Positions 17,244 to 25,046 of a stretch of DNA of 64,000 nucleotides are shown here, one piece after another. Under the pieces are notes generated by a model. It was given only the letters and a program-made list of their open reading frames with translations. It was not told where the DNA came from and made no database searches. Positions within the stretch are counted from its first letter, which is position 1; each line of letters begins with the position of its first letter. Source of the DNA: Anaerolineales bacterium UBA5195 (GTDB lineage Bacteria; Chloroflexota; Anaerolineae; Anaerolineales; Villigracilaceae); NCBI GenBank assembly GCA_002412925.1, contig DHVZ01000003.1, positions 124,001-188,000 of the forward strand, given 5' to 3'. Both the position numbers and the translations under genes were made by a program.

Positions 17244-17687
17244 ATGCATCCCAACGAAAAAGCAAGTCAGCTATTTGCAACCGGGTACAGTTGTTCCCAG
17301 TCCCTGCTGGTTTCGCGCGCCGCAGAGTTTGGGCTGTCGACTGAAACTGCCTTGAAAGTCAGCGCCGCTTTTGGCGGCGGCCTGGGCCGCGAAGGCGAAA
17401 TCTGCGGGGCGGTCAGCGGCGCATTAATGGTGATCGGGCTGGCCAACGGGCAGACCACCCCGGAAGACAAGACCGCCAAGGAGCGCACCTATCAACTGAC
17501 CCGGCAGTTGATCGCCGAGTTTACCAGGCGCAAAGGTTCGATTCGTTGCTGCGATTTGCTCGGCTGCCAGATCGGCACCCCTGACGGGTTGCGGCAAGCC
17601 CAGGAACAGAATTTATTCAAGACCGTTTGCCCCGGGCTGGTAGCCGAAGCTTCTGAAATCCTGACCGGGATGCTGGACGAAAACTAA
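17244..17687 (+). CDS. C_GCAxxG_C_C family redox-type protein
   Basis: A 147-residue protein of the C_GCAxxG_C_C family, thought to be redox-active but without a defined reaction. The conserved cysteines appear in order: GYSCSQSLL, GREGEICGAVSGALMVIG (the CGA-x-x-G motif), IRCCDLLGCQIGT and FKTVCPGLVAEASEIL. No signal peptide is present. The start at 17244 (MHPNEKASQLF) fits family members; an in-frame ATG five codons upstream is possible. A -10-like TATAAT lies at 17185-17190. It ends just before a perfect 17-bp hairpin shared with the opposing gene. Confidence 0.9.
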   Translation: MHPNEKASQLFATGYSCSQSLLVSRAAEFGLSTETALKVSAAFGGGLGREGEICGAVSGALMVIGLANGQTTPEDKTAKERTYQLTRQLIAEFTRRKGSIRCCDLLGCQIGTPDGLRQAQEQNLFKTVCPGLVAEASEILTGMLDEN

Positions 17688-17709
17688 CCCGAGGGAGAGC
17701 AAGCTGCAC

Positions 17710-17750
17710 GAGACAAAGGACGGAGGTTTTTAGCCTCCGTCCTTTGTCTC
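17710..17750. terminator. Bidirectional hairpin between convergent genes
   Basis: GAGACAAAGGACGGAGG (17710-17726) and its exact inverse (17734-17750) form a 17-bp stem with a 7-base loop. It lies between the ends of the genes at 17687 and 17774. Confidence 0.8.
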
Positions 17751-17773
17751 TGCGCTCTCGCCGGTCTTTGTTC

Positions 17774-18250
17774 TTATGCTGCCGGTTTTTCATCGCCCTC
17801 TGAGGCGGGTGTCGCGACCGAGGCAGGGCCAAGGGCCGAGCGCATCCCGGCGCGTTTGCCAAGCTGGTAGACACCGAAGAGCAGCAGCCCGAACAACACC
17901 AGGGGAATCAGGCGCAGCAATCCGCCCAGGAACATAAACCCGAAGCCAAAGGGGGTAAACCCGCCGAAGCGTGAGAAATCGCGCTCGAAATAACGCCCGC
18001 CGCCCATCATTGGGCTTTTGCGGCCCTCAAATCCTGCGCGGCCCGGGCGCTGACCATCATAGTCGCCCCGCAGCATTGGTCCGTTATTCCAGCCGGGCGC
18101 CTGCGGGTTTGCCCCAGGCGCCACCTGCAGGGTGGTCCGGTTGAAATTTGCCGCCAGCGTGTTGTGCATTACGAACGGCACGGCGACCAGTGCTGCAACC
18201 ACTACCAGTACAAGGACGATTCCAAGCGTCCATTTCCAGATGTTTTTCAT
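17774..18250 (-). CDS. Small membrane protein of unknown function
   Basis: A 158-residue protein I do not recognise. The first helix (WTLGIVLVLVVVAALVAVPF) is a signal anchor. A Gly/Arg/Phe-rich extracytoplasmic middle follows (RGDYDGQRPGRAGFEGRKSP). A second membrane segment (FMFLGGLLRLIPLVLFGLLL) precedes a cytoplasmic tail with Ala/Glu. The start at 18250 is set by AGGAGTGTCAA directly before the ATG; the frame is open for much longer upstream but that part overlaps the lipoprotein gene on the other strand and is not credible. It is transcribed divergently from the lipoprotein gene at 18465. Confidence 0.8.
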   Translation of the reverse strand: MKNIWKWTLGIVLVLVVVAALVAVPFVMHNTLAANFNRTTLQVAPGANPQAPGWNNGPMLRGDYDGQRPGRAGFEGRKSPMMGGGRYFERDFSRFGGFTPFGFGFMFLGGLLRLIPLVLFGLLLFGVYQLGKRAGMRSALGPASVATPASEGDEKPAA

Positions 18251-18464
18251 TTGACACTCCTTTGTGAACAGCTTAGATGATAGCACCAGGTTTTCAAGAA
18301 ATTGTGTAGATTGTTTAAGGATTTCATAAAGAACGCTGTGTCTCGGCAAGCTGAAACCAGACCATTTTCCCAATTGCAATCCACCTTTTGGCGGGGTAAG
18401 ATGATGTAGGTAATTCCAATTCAACCCGGACCCGGGCGAAACTTGTCTGTCTGAGGAGAGAATC

Positions 18465-19241
18465 ATGAAGCCACAAGCCTTTTTATCTGTATTCGCTGTC
18501 GCTGCGCTGATGCTGGCCTGTAACCTGCCCACTGCCGGGCAGGCGGTCCCCACTCCGTTTGCTGCCGCAGCGACTCTGCCGCCGGTGTTCCCGCCAACGG
18601 ATACCCCGCCCGCTGAGCCGCCGACCGCCACGCTAACGCCGCTCCCCTCAGAGACACCCAGCATTACGCCCACGTCGCCCCCCGCTGTGCCGGTGCTGAC
18701 CTCTGCCAAGGACCCGGTCAATTGTCGTTTCGGCCCGGGAGTCGAATGGCAGATGGTCGGCGCGCTGCTGGTTGGTGAAACGGCTGAGATCATTGGAAAA
18801 ACTGCCGGTGGAGGCTGGTGGCTCATCCGGCTGCCCTCCAATCCCAACACTACCTGCTGGGTGGCTGCCTCGGTGACAGTTTTATCTGGCGACCTGGCTG
18901 CGATCAATATAATCGCGCCGCCACAGGCCATCGTCACCAAGGTTTCGCTAACGCTCAAACCGACCGAGGTCAGTGTGCCTGGTTGCGTCTTCCCCTATAC
19001 ACCGGTTGACCTGGCCGGGGCGATCACCACCAATGGCCCGGCCGTCGTCGAGTGGCATTGGGAAACCAGCCAGGGGAACGTCTCGGCCTCGAGCACTTTG
19101 AAATTCGACAAATACGACACCAAGACAGTCACTGACTATGTCAAATATGGCGCCGAGGGGAATTACTGGGTCAAGCTGGTCGTGACCAAGCCCAATAGTA
19201 TGGTTGCGCAGGCCAAGTATAAGGTTGTCTGCGGCCCGTAA
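18465..19241 (+). CDS. SH3-domain lipoprotein
   Basis: A 258-residue secreted lipoprotein. The signal peptide ends in the lipobox LMLAC (Cys19). A Pro/Thr-rich linker (about residues 30-80) follows, as is common in Anaerolineae surface proteins. A bacterial SH3-type domain (about 82-145, NCRFGPGVEWQMVGALLVGE ... CWVAASV) and a C-terminal beta-sandwich (about 155-258) ending in AKYKVVCGP complete it. The likely role is binding at the cell surface; the ligand is unknown. GAGGAGAGAATC before the ATG is a strong ribosome binding site. The next gene encodes a paralog. Confidence 0.85.
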   Translation: MKPQAFLSVFAVAALMLACNLPTAGQAVPTPFAAAATLPPVFPPTDTPPAEPPTATLTPLPSETPSITPTSPPAVPVLTSAKDPVNCRFGPGVEWQMVGALLVGETAEIIGKTAGGGWWLIRLPSNPNTTCWVAASVTVLSGDLAAINIIAPPQAIVTKVSLTLKPTEVSVPGCVFPYTPVDLAGAITTNGPAVVEWHWETSQGNVSASSTLKFDKYDTKTVTDYVKYGAEGNYWVKLVVTKPNSMVAQAKYKVVCGP

Positions 19242-19320
19242 GCAACCTGCCAGGGTCCAACGCCTCCGGATCTTGGCCCCCGCCAGTGGTAATGTGGGCG
19301 GCTTGTTTTTGATATATAAT

Positions 19321-19385
19321 GCCCGCGGTCACAAATTGCGCATTCCTGCTCCAGAAAAAGTGCAATTTGTGACCGTGACGGGTAT
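19321..19385 (+). repeat. 65-bp palindromic element, copy B
   Basis: This copy is an inverted match to 17117-17181 (61 of 65 bases). Inside, GGTCACAAATTGC (19327-19339) pairs perfectly with GCAATTTGTGACC (19362-19374). An ATATATAAT run adjoins its GC-rich end. It lies 21 bases before the next lipoprotein gene. Confidence 0.9.
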
Positions 19386-19405
19386 CCAATGCTGGAAAGG
19401 CCGCC

Positions 19406-20278
19406 ATGAAATCAACCCTGTCTATCCTTATATTTTATCTTTTGCTGTTTTCTGCTTGCGCTGCGCCGACGCCAGAGCTGGCCACCTCCACGAGTGAGCC
19501 AACGCTGACTTTCACCCCGGAGATTACAACCACGGCAGAAAAAACCTTCGCGACTCTGACGGCCATTCCCAGTTCGACAGTCACCTCGCTGCCGGCCGGG
19601 CCGACAAAAACGCTGGTACCCACGTTGACGGCGATCCCTTTCCCCAGCCAAACGGTGACGGCAACTCCCGGCCCATCCACGACACCGATTGTTCCGACAG
19701 CCTTTTCGCCCGATGGAAAACCAGTGGAATGTTTCAAAGGACCCGAACTGGAATACAAAGTCTTAACCGATTTCAAGATTGTCGAAATTGTTGGGGTGGA
19801 TGAGGCTGGACGTTGGTGGTATCTAAAGATCGACAAAGGCCAGGGAAATTTCGTCCATTGTTGGGTTTTGCAAAAAAGAGTTACGTTGGGCGGAAACCCG
19901 GCTTCCCTGCCGGTCGTTGAACCGGAAAAGGCGCTCGTCACCGAGGTGAGTCTCTCTATCCCAACTGAATTGCCCGACGCCAGGTTTGGTTATGTCCAGA
20001 CAGTCTCGTGTGGGCAGAACGCTGATAAACCGGTCTTCCATTTTCTCGGGCGCATCAGCGCCGATGGCCCGATCCAGAAGGTTAAATACACCTGGGAAAC
20101 CAACGCTCCCGGAAAATTTTCAGTGCAACAAACGCGGGTTGCCGGTTGGCGTGACCCGCAAAATATCAAACTTGATCTGCCCGTCCCGGCGCGCGAGGGG
20201 ACGTATTATCTGCGCCTGCGCGTTTCGCTGCCAAACGAAATGTCGATGCTGGTTCAATTTGTGGTCAAATGCCAGTAA
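19406..20278 (+). CDS. SH3-domain lipoprotein, paralog of the preceding one
   Basis: A 290-residue lipoprotein: signal peptide with lipobox LFSAC (Cys17 or 18), a long Thr/Pro-rich linker (about 22-98), an SH3-like domain (about 103-160, ECFKGPELEYKVLTDFKIVE ... CWVLQKRV) and a C-terminal sandwich (about 170-290) ending in VQFVVKCQ. The order of domains and the WETN/WETS and 'Y-x-L-R/V-K-L' patterns at the end match the neighbour at 18465, so the two arose by duplication. The ribosome binding site is weak (GGCCGCC). The preceding 65-bp palindrome sits where a promoter would be expected. Confidence 0.85.
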   Translation: MKSTLSILIFYLLLFSACAAPTPELATSTSEPTLTFTPEITTTAEKTFATLTAIPSSTVTSLPAGPTKTLVPTLTAIPFPSQTVTATPGPSTTPIVPTAFSPDGKPVECFKGPELEYKVLTDFKIVEIVGVDEAGRWWYLKIDKGQGNFVHCWVLQKRVTLGGNPASLPVVEPEKALVTEVSLSIPTELPDARFGYVQTVSCGQNADKPVFHFLGRISADGPIQKVKYTWETNAPGKFSVQQTRVAGWRDPQNIKLDLPVPAREGTYYLRLRVSLPNEMSMLVQFVVKCQ

Positions 20279-20298
20279 GGGATCAGAAGGATGTAAGG

Positions 20299-20304
20299 TA
20301 AAAT
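20299..20304 (+). promoter_or_regulatory. -10 box placed for a leaderless mRNA
   Basis: TAAAAT lies 7 bases before the ATG at 20312, and no Shine-Dalgarno sequence is present. Confidence 0.45.
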
Positions 20305-20311
20305 TCAGCCC

Positions 20312-20917
20312 ATGTTTCGACTAAAATCCCCTCTTACCTTGTTTTTTGCCAGTGTTGCCCTGATCGCGCTGATCGCGTTTTTCGGCCCCGAGGATCAAGC
20401 CCTGGGGGCCAATGTGCGCCTTGTCTACCTGCACGGCGCCTGGGTGTTGACGGCAGAAATCACCTTTGTCCTGGCTGGAGTGGCAGGTTTCCTGGCGCTC
20501 ATCCGTAACCGCCCGCTGCTCGATGGTCTTTCTGCAGCGCTGGGGCGCACCGGCACTGTCTTTTGGGTGACGTACCTGCCGCTTTCCCTGTTGGCAATGC
20601 AGGCAAATTGGAACGGGCTGTTCCTGGCCGAGCCGCGCTTTCGGCTGGCGCTCACCTTTGCCGTGGTTGCCGTGTTGATGCAGGTGGGTCTCTGGCTGAT
20701 TGCAAAACCGGCCTACACTTCTGCGGCCAATGCGCTGTTTATCATGGTTTTGCGCTATGTCTTTTCACAGGCCTCAAATGTCATGCACCCGCCGCCTTCT
20801 CCGATTTTCAGCTCCGGCAACTATGCCATTATCGGTTTCTTTATTGGGTTGAACCTGCTCTCCTGGCTGGCGGCGTATTTCCTGATGAGATGGTTTCTGA
20901 CCCTGATGAGAAAGTAG
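20312..20917 (+). CDS. Integral membrane protein, weakly CcmC-like
   Basis: A 201-residue protein with five or six membrane helices. VRLVYLHGAWVLTAEITFVL and a later HPPPSPIF loop faintly recall the CcmC/CcsA heme-handling family, which has a His-containing YxHVPxAW motif, but the tryptophan-rich WWD signature is missing, so the function is left open. The TAAAAT box 7 bases upstream of the ATG suggests leaderless translation. A terminator follows. It is not clearly in an operon with the lipoprotein before it. Confidence 0.75.
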   Translation: MFRLKSPLTLFFASVALIALIAFFGPEDQALGANVRLVYLHGAWVLTAEITFVLAGVAGFLALIRNRPLLDGLSAALGRTGTVFWVTYLPLSLLAMQANWNGLFLAEPRFRLALTFAVVAVLMQVGLWLIAKPAYTSAANALFIMVLRYVFSQASNVMHPPPSPIFSSGNYAIIGFFIGLNLLSWLAAYFLMRWFLTLMRK

Positions 20918-20938
20918 CCTGGTTGGCCTGAATGCTCG

Positions 20939-20986
20939 AACTGGTCGCCCTAAGGTCTTTTGACTGCAAGGCGGCCAGTTTAAATT
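20939..20986 (+). terminator. Hairpin after the membrane protein gene
   Basis: AACTGGTCGCC (20939-20949) pairs with GGCGGCCAGTT (20970-20980) with one wobble, followed by TAAATTTTT. Confidence 0.65.
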
Positions 20987-21003
20987 TTTAAAACCCGGAA
21001 ACC

Positions 21004-22146
21004 ATGAAATTACGCTTCCAACTTGCCTTCTTTACCGCCATCCGCACCGTTTTGAATACCTCGCATCGCATGGCATACCCATTTCTGGGTGTCTTTGCGC
21101 GTGGGTTGGGCGTGGACATTACAACCATCTCGCTTGTCGTTTCGTCGCGCGCAGTTGTCGGCATGTTTGCGCCCTTCGTTTCGTCGGTCTCCGACCAGCG
21201 TGGGCGCAGGTTTGGGATGCTGGCCGGGATCACCATCTTCACACTGGCTGTCGGGTTGGTGGCTTGGTTCCCCTCGCTGCTGACGCTGGCCATGGCGCTG
21301 ATCCTTGCCATGCTCGGCAAATACCTGTTCGACCCGGCCATGCAGGCCTATCTCGGCGACCGCGTCCCTTATGAACGCCGCGGGCTGGCGCTCTCTGTGA
21401 CAGAGATGGGTTGGTCGCTGGCCTTCATCGCCGGGATTCCGCTGACGGGGCTTTTGATCGCGCGCTTCGGGTGGGCTGCGCCTTTCCCGCTGTTGACGGC
21501 GCTCGGCTTCGGGATGTTTGCCATCATCTGGTGGATGATTCCGCGCGAGGACCCGCATCACACAGCGGCGGCGAACCCTTGGAGTAATTTTCGTATTGTG
21601 CTGACAAATCGCACTGCGCTGGCGGGGATTTCGATTGCGCTCTGGGCCAGCGCCGCCAACGAAATGGTCAACTTGATCTTTGGCGTCTGGTTGGAAGACC
21701 GCTTCGCGCTCAAAATTGCGGCGTTGGGCGCAGCCTCGGCCATCATTGGCATTTCAGAACTGAGCGGCGAGGGACTGGTGGCGCTTTTTACCGACCGGCT
21801 CGGGAAACCACGCGCCCTGGCCCTGGGGTTGATCGCCAGCGCGGTTTCATCGCTGGCCCTGCCTTTCCTGGGACGCAGCGAGGTCGGCGCGCTGGTGGGT
21901 CTGTTTTTCTTTTACATCACCTTCGAATTTGTGATGGTCAGTCATGTGCCGATGATGACGGAAATCTTGCCAGGCGCGCGAGCCACACTCATGTCGTTCA
22001 ACATCACCGGCCATTCGATTGGCCGCGGCATCGGCGCGCTGCTGGCAATTTTTGTGTATCAGTCCTTCGGCTTCCCGGTTGTCGCCGGGCTGGCAATGGT
22101 CTTTAACTTATTTGGACTGCTGGCGCTGTGGAGAATGTCGAAATAA
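21004..22146 (+). CDS. MFS transporter
   Basis: A 380-residue major facilitator superfamily permease with about eleven or twelve membrane helices. The loop between helices 2 and 3 carries the family signature as PFVSSVSDQRGRRFGMLAG (D-x-R-G-R-R/K). A basic cytoplasmic loop (PYERRG) follows helix 4, and a polar central loop (IPREDPHHTAAANP) splits the two halves. The substrate cannot be told. The next gene is imidazolonepropionase, 99 bases downstream; a shared role in histidine breakdown is possible but no other hut gene is nearby. Confidence 0.85.
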   Translation: MKLRFQLAFFTAIRTVLNTSHRMAYPFLGVFARGLGVDITTISLVVSSRAVVGMFAPFVSSVSDQRGRRFGMLAGITIFTLAVGLVAWFPSLLTLAMALILAMLGKYLFDPAMQAYLGDRVPYERRGLALSVTEMGWSLAFIAGIPLTGLLIARFGWAAPFPLLTALGFGMFAIIWWMIPREDPHHTAAANPWSNFRIVLTNRTALAGISIALWASAANEMVNLIFGVWLEDRFALKIAALGAASAIIGISELSGEGLVALFTDRLGKPRALALGLIASAVSSLALPFLGRSEVGALVGLFFFYITFEFVMVSHVPMMTEILPGARATLMSFNITGHSIGRGIGALLAIFVYQSFGFPVVAGLAMVFNLFGLLALWRMSK

Positions 22147-22233
22147 TCGGTTCTTTTGGAATTCCTTGGAAATACCCGCATACTCTTCGCGGAAAAATCC
22201 TGGAGAGCCTCTGTTGGTGGTGCGCAGGTCTTG

Positions 22234-22239
22234 TATAAT
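22234..22239 (+). promoter_or_regulatory. -10 box placed for a leaderless mRNA (hutI)
   Basis: A perfect TATAAT lies 6 bases before the ATG at 22246. No Shine-Dalgarno sequence is present; the -35 region is weak (TTGGTG at 22214, 14-base spacing). Confidence 0.55.
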
Positions 22240-22245
22240 GGGGAT

Positions 22246-23520
22246 ATGCTGATTCACTCCGCTACCCAACTCCTGACTCTTTCCGGCGGTCCGCAGCGCG
22301 GGCGCGTCCTCGGCCAGCTTGGCATGATCGAAGACGGTGCTGTGCTCATCCGCGACGAGAAAATCGCTGCGGTGGGTAAAACCGCCGACTTGCGGGCCGC
22401 CTACCCCAACGACCCGATGTTGGACGCCTACGGCTGCGTGGTCATGCCCGGTTTCGTCGACCCGCACACGCACGTCATCTGGGGCGGCGACCGCGCCAAA
22501 GAGTTCGAGATGCGCCTGGAGGGCGCAAAATATCTCGATATTCTCGCGGCGGGCGGCGGGATCATTTCCACCGTCCGCGCCACGCGCACGGCCAGCATCG
22601 AATCGCTGATCGCGCAGACCCGGTCGCGCCTGTTCCGCATGTTCGCGCATGGCACGACCACTGTCGAGGCCAAGACCGGCTATGGTTTGCAGACTGCCAC
22701 TGAACTGCGCCTGCTCAAAGCCCTCCTGGCCTTGGAAGAAGAGAGCCGCATCGACCTGGCGATCACCTTCCTGGGCGCGCATGCGATTGCCCCGGAGTTC
22801 AAAGATAATCCCCAGGGCTACACCGACCTGGTCTGTGACACCATGCTGCCCCTCCTTTACCAGTGGTGGGAAATCCATGCGCCAGAACGTGACCTGCCCT
22901 TTGTCGATGTTTTCTGCGAAAACAAGGCCTTTGACCTGGCCCAGTCCCGGCAAATTCTAACCCGCGCGAAGTTGCTTGGCTTCCCCCTCAAAATCCATGC
23001 GGATGAGTTCGACAACCTGGGCGGCGCCAGCCTGGCAGTGGAATTGGGAGCAGCCTCCGCCGATCATCTCGTCAAAACTTCGGATGCCGATATCGCTGCG
23101 CTGGGTCGCTCGGATACAGTTGCTGTTTCGCTGCCATGTACGCCCTTTGGGTTGGCCGAATGCGACTACACCCCGGCGCAGAAAATCCTGGACGCGGGCG
23201 GCATCCTGGCCCTGGCGACCGATTGCAATCCCGGTACAGCCTGGAACGAATCGATGCAGTTTGTGATTGCGCTGGCCTGCCGCGCGATGAAGTTAACCCC
23301 GGCCCAGGCGATTGCCGCCTCGACCATTAACTCAGCCCACGCCATTCGCCGCGCAGACAAGGTTGGCTCCCTCGATCCGGGCAAACAGGCCGATCTGCTG
23401 GTGCTTTCCGTGCCCGATTATCGTCATCTTGGCTATCGCTTTGGCACCAACCTGGTCAAACAGGTTATCAAAAAAGGCCGCGTTTACTCGGTGGATATGG
23501 GGTACTACCGCGTTGCATAA
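22246..23520 (+). CDS. hutI: Imidazolonepropionase
   Basis: A 424-residue metal-dependent amidohydrolase that opens 4-imidazolone-5-propionate to N-formimino-L-glutamate in histidine degradation. Metal and substrate motifs: GFVDPHTHVIWGGDRAKEFE, AAGGGIISTVRATR, GTTTVEAKTGYGL, FLGAHAIAPEF, LKIHADEFDNLGG, ADHLVKTSD and LATDCNPGTAWNESMQF, all typical of HutI. The start at 22246 is chosen because a TATAAT box precedes it by 6 bases and the N-terminus matches the family's first beta strand. No hutH, hutU or hutG is in the window, so the rest of the pathway must be elsewhere or the enzyme has another role. Confidence 0.9.
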   Translation: MLIHSATQLLTLSGGPQRGRVLGQLGMIEDGAVLIRDEKIAAVGKTADLRAAYPNDPMLDAYGCVVMPGFVDPHTHVIWGGDRAKEFEMRLEGAKYLDILAAGGGIISTVRATRTASIESLIAQTRSRLFRMFAHGTTTVEAKTGYGLQTATELRLLKALLALEEESRIDLAITFLGAHAIAPEFKDNPQGYTDLVCDTMLPLLYQWWEIHAPERDLPFVDVFCENKAFDLAQSRQILTRAKLLGFPLKIHADEFDNLGGASLAVELGAASADHLVKTSDADIAALGRSDTVAVSLPCTPFGLAECDYTPAQKILDAGGILALATDCNPGTAWNESMQFVIALACRAMKLTPAQAIAASTINSAHAIRRADKVGSLDPGKQADLLVLSVPDYRHLGYRFGTNLVKQVIKKGRVYSVDMGYYRVA

Positions 23521-23585
23521 GTGAAATTACCGGTGTCAGGGCAAAATAGTCAACCAGATGTAAGGTGACAGCCCGCCAAAGAGAG

Positions 23586-23591
23586 TAAAAT
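23586..23591 (+). promoter_or_regulatory. -10 box placed for a leaderless mRNA (response regulator)
   Basis: TAAAAT lies 6 bases before the ATG at 23598; GTGACA at 23565-23570 is a possible -35 box (15-base spacing). Confidence 0.5.
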
Positions 23592-23597
23592 AATTCC

Positions 23598-24224
23598 ATG
23601 CGACCAGGCCCAATTCTCGTTGTTGAAGATGTCCCGAATGTCCTCGAATTGCTCGAGGTCACTTTGCGTTTCAAAGGTTACGAAGTAGTCAGCGCCCATA
23701 ATGGTCTTGAAGGCTTGGAAATGGTTGAAAAGGCCAGGCCGGCCATGATCATCACCGATATCCTGATGCCCAAAATGGACGGCTATGCCTTTGTACAGAG
23801 ATTACGCACCCTGCCTGAAAACCGCCGCATCCCGGTGATTTTCCTTTCGGCCACTTATGTTACCCCCGAAGACAAGCGTTTTGCCATGAGCCTCGGAGCG
23901 ACCCGTTTCATCGAGAAACCGATCGATACCGAAGATTTCCTCTTGACGATTGCAGAAATCATGATCCAGGACCCGGCTACTCTGCCGAAACCACTCGATG
24001 ATCAGGAATTCTATCAAGGCTATCGCGAGCGGCTGGAACAAAAACTGCGACATAAAAACTCGCAAATTGCCCGCACCGAGCGTCTCATTCCTACCCTGTC
24101 CGAAGAACAGCGCCCAGCCTTCCAAGCGATGCTCCAGCAAGCTTTGAATGATGTCGAGAACATTCGGGCTGAATTGCAAGAGATTTATCGCACGCTCGAC
24201 GAACTCAAGAAGCCCGGAAAATAA
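23598..24224 (+). CDS. Single-domain response regulator with helical C-terminus
   Basis: A 208-residue protein. Residues 1-125 form a complete receiver domain: acidic pair in VVEDV, phosphoacceptor Asp54 in ITDILMPKMDG, Thr/Ser switch region IFLSAT and the conserved Lys in FIEKPID. Residues about 135-208 are charged and helical (coiled-coil-like, RERLEQKLRHKNSQIARTER), with no DNA-binding or enzymatic domain recognised. It may act through protein contacts. It lies one base before the inositol monophosphatase gene, so the two are probably cotranscribed. Confidence 0.9.
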   Translation: MRPGPILVVEDVPNVLELLEVTLRFKGYEVVSAHNGLEGLEMVEKARPAMIITDILMPKMDGYAFVQRLRTLPENRRIPVIFLSATYVTPEDKRFAMSLGATRFIEKPIDTEDFLLTIAEIMIQDPATLPKPLDDQEFYQGYRERLEQKLRHKNSQIARTERLIPTLSEEQRPAFQAMLQQALNDVENIRAELQEIYRTLDELKKPGK

Positions 24225-24225
24225 T

Positions 24226-25008
24226 ATGCCCTCTCCTACACTGGCCGACCTGGAGCGATTAGCGCGCCAGGCCGGTCGAATTTTGTCTGACGGTTACGAA
24301 AAAGACCATCAGGTTGACTTTAAGGGGACGATCGACCTGGTTACCGAAGTTGACCATGCCTCCGAAGAATTTCTGATCGACGAAATCAGCCAGCTCTTTC
24401 CCGGGCACAGTTTTCTGGCCGAGGAATCGGGCGCCAGTGCGGGGCAGACCGAACACCTGTGGATCATCGATCCGTTGGACGGAACGGTCAATTATGCCCA
24501 TGGTATCCCGCTGTTCTGCGTCTCGATTGCCTATTCTTGTTGCGGGCAGGTGACTCTCGGCACTGTCTACGATCCCTTACGGGACGAGATGTTTTCTGCC
24601 GAGCGCGGAAGAGGTGCCAGGATCAACGGACGCCTGCTGAAAGCCTCCAGTACCGCTGAATTGATTAAAAGCCTGCTTGTGACCGGATTCGCCTACGACA
24701 TCGGGCATGCCCAGCAGGACAACCTGGACAATTTTATTAAATTTTCCAAAATCTCCCAGGGCGTTCGCCGCTTGGGTTCCGCTGCGCTGGATTTGTGCTA
24801 CATCGCCGCCGGTCGCTTCGATGGCTACTGGGAACTCGCCATCAAACCCTGGGATATCGCCGCCGGTGGCCTGATTGCTGCGGAAGCCGGGGCGCTGGTC
24901 ACCAAGATCAATGGCGAATCAGCTTACATGCAACCGCCACAATCAGTGCTGGCGGCAAACCCAGCGCTGCATGCGAAAATCCTTGAATGTTTGACAGGCG
25001 TGGAATAA
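24226..25008 (+). CDS. suhB: Inositol monophosphatase family protein
   Basis: A 260-residue Mg-dependent sugar phosphatase. The metal-binding Glu is in FLAEESGAS, followed by WIIDPLDGTVNYAHG and, near the C-terminus, ELAIKPWDIAAGGLIAAEAG, the two family signatures. The length is standard. Substrates may be inositol-1-phosphate or related sugar phosphates. It starts one base after the response regulator stop codon. A strong bidirectional terminator follows. The symbol reflects the family; the E. coli ribosome-assembly role is not implied. Confidence 0.9.
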   Translation: MPSPTLADLERLARQAGRILSDGYEKDHQVDFKGTIDLVTEVDHASEEFLIDEISQLFPGHSFLAEESGASAGQTEHLWIIDPLDGTVNYAHGIPLFCVSIAYSCCGQVTLGTVYDPLRDEMFSAERGRGARINGRLLKASSTAELIKSLLVTGFAYDIGHAQQDNLDNFIKFSKISQGVRRLGSAALDLCYIAAGRFDGYWELAIKPWDIAAGGLIAAEAGALVTKINGESAYMQPPQSVLAANPALHAKILECLTGVE

Positions 25009-25012
25009 ACTG

Positions 25013-25041
25013 AACCGGCGGGAAACCTCCCGCCGGTTTTT
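25013..25041. terminator. Bidirectional terminator
   Basis: AACCGGCGGG (25013-25022) pairs with CCCGCCGGTT (25029-25038), loop AAACCT, then TTT. It serves the phosphatase gene and, from the other side, the amidohydrolase gene. Confidence 0.85.
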
Positions 25042-25046
25042 GATCC

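Noticed and set aside
17117..19385. Composite transposon bounded by the 65-bp inverted pair
   Set aside because: None of the three genes between the copies is a transposase or integrase, and no target duplication was found.
20312..20917. Cytochrome c assembly protein CcmC
   Set aside because: Only a YLHGAW-like segment fits; the Trp-rich heme motif is absent and no other ccm gene is nearby.
22246..23520. Histidine utilisation operon
   Set aside because: hutI stands alone next to an MFS transporter; hutH, hutU and hutG are not in the window.
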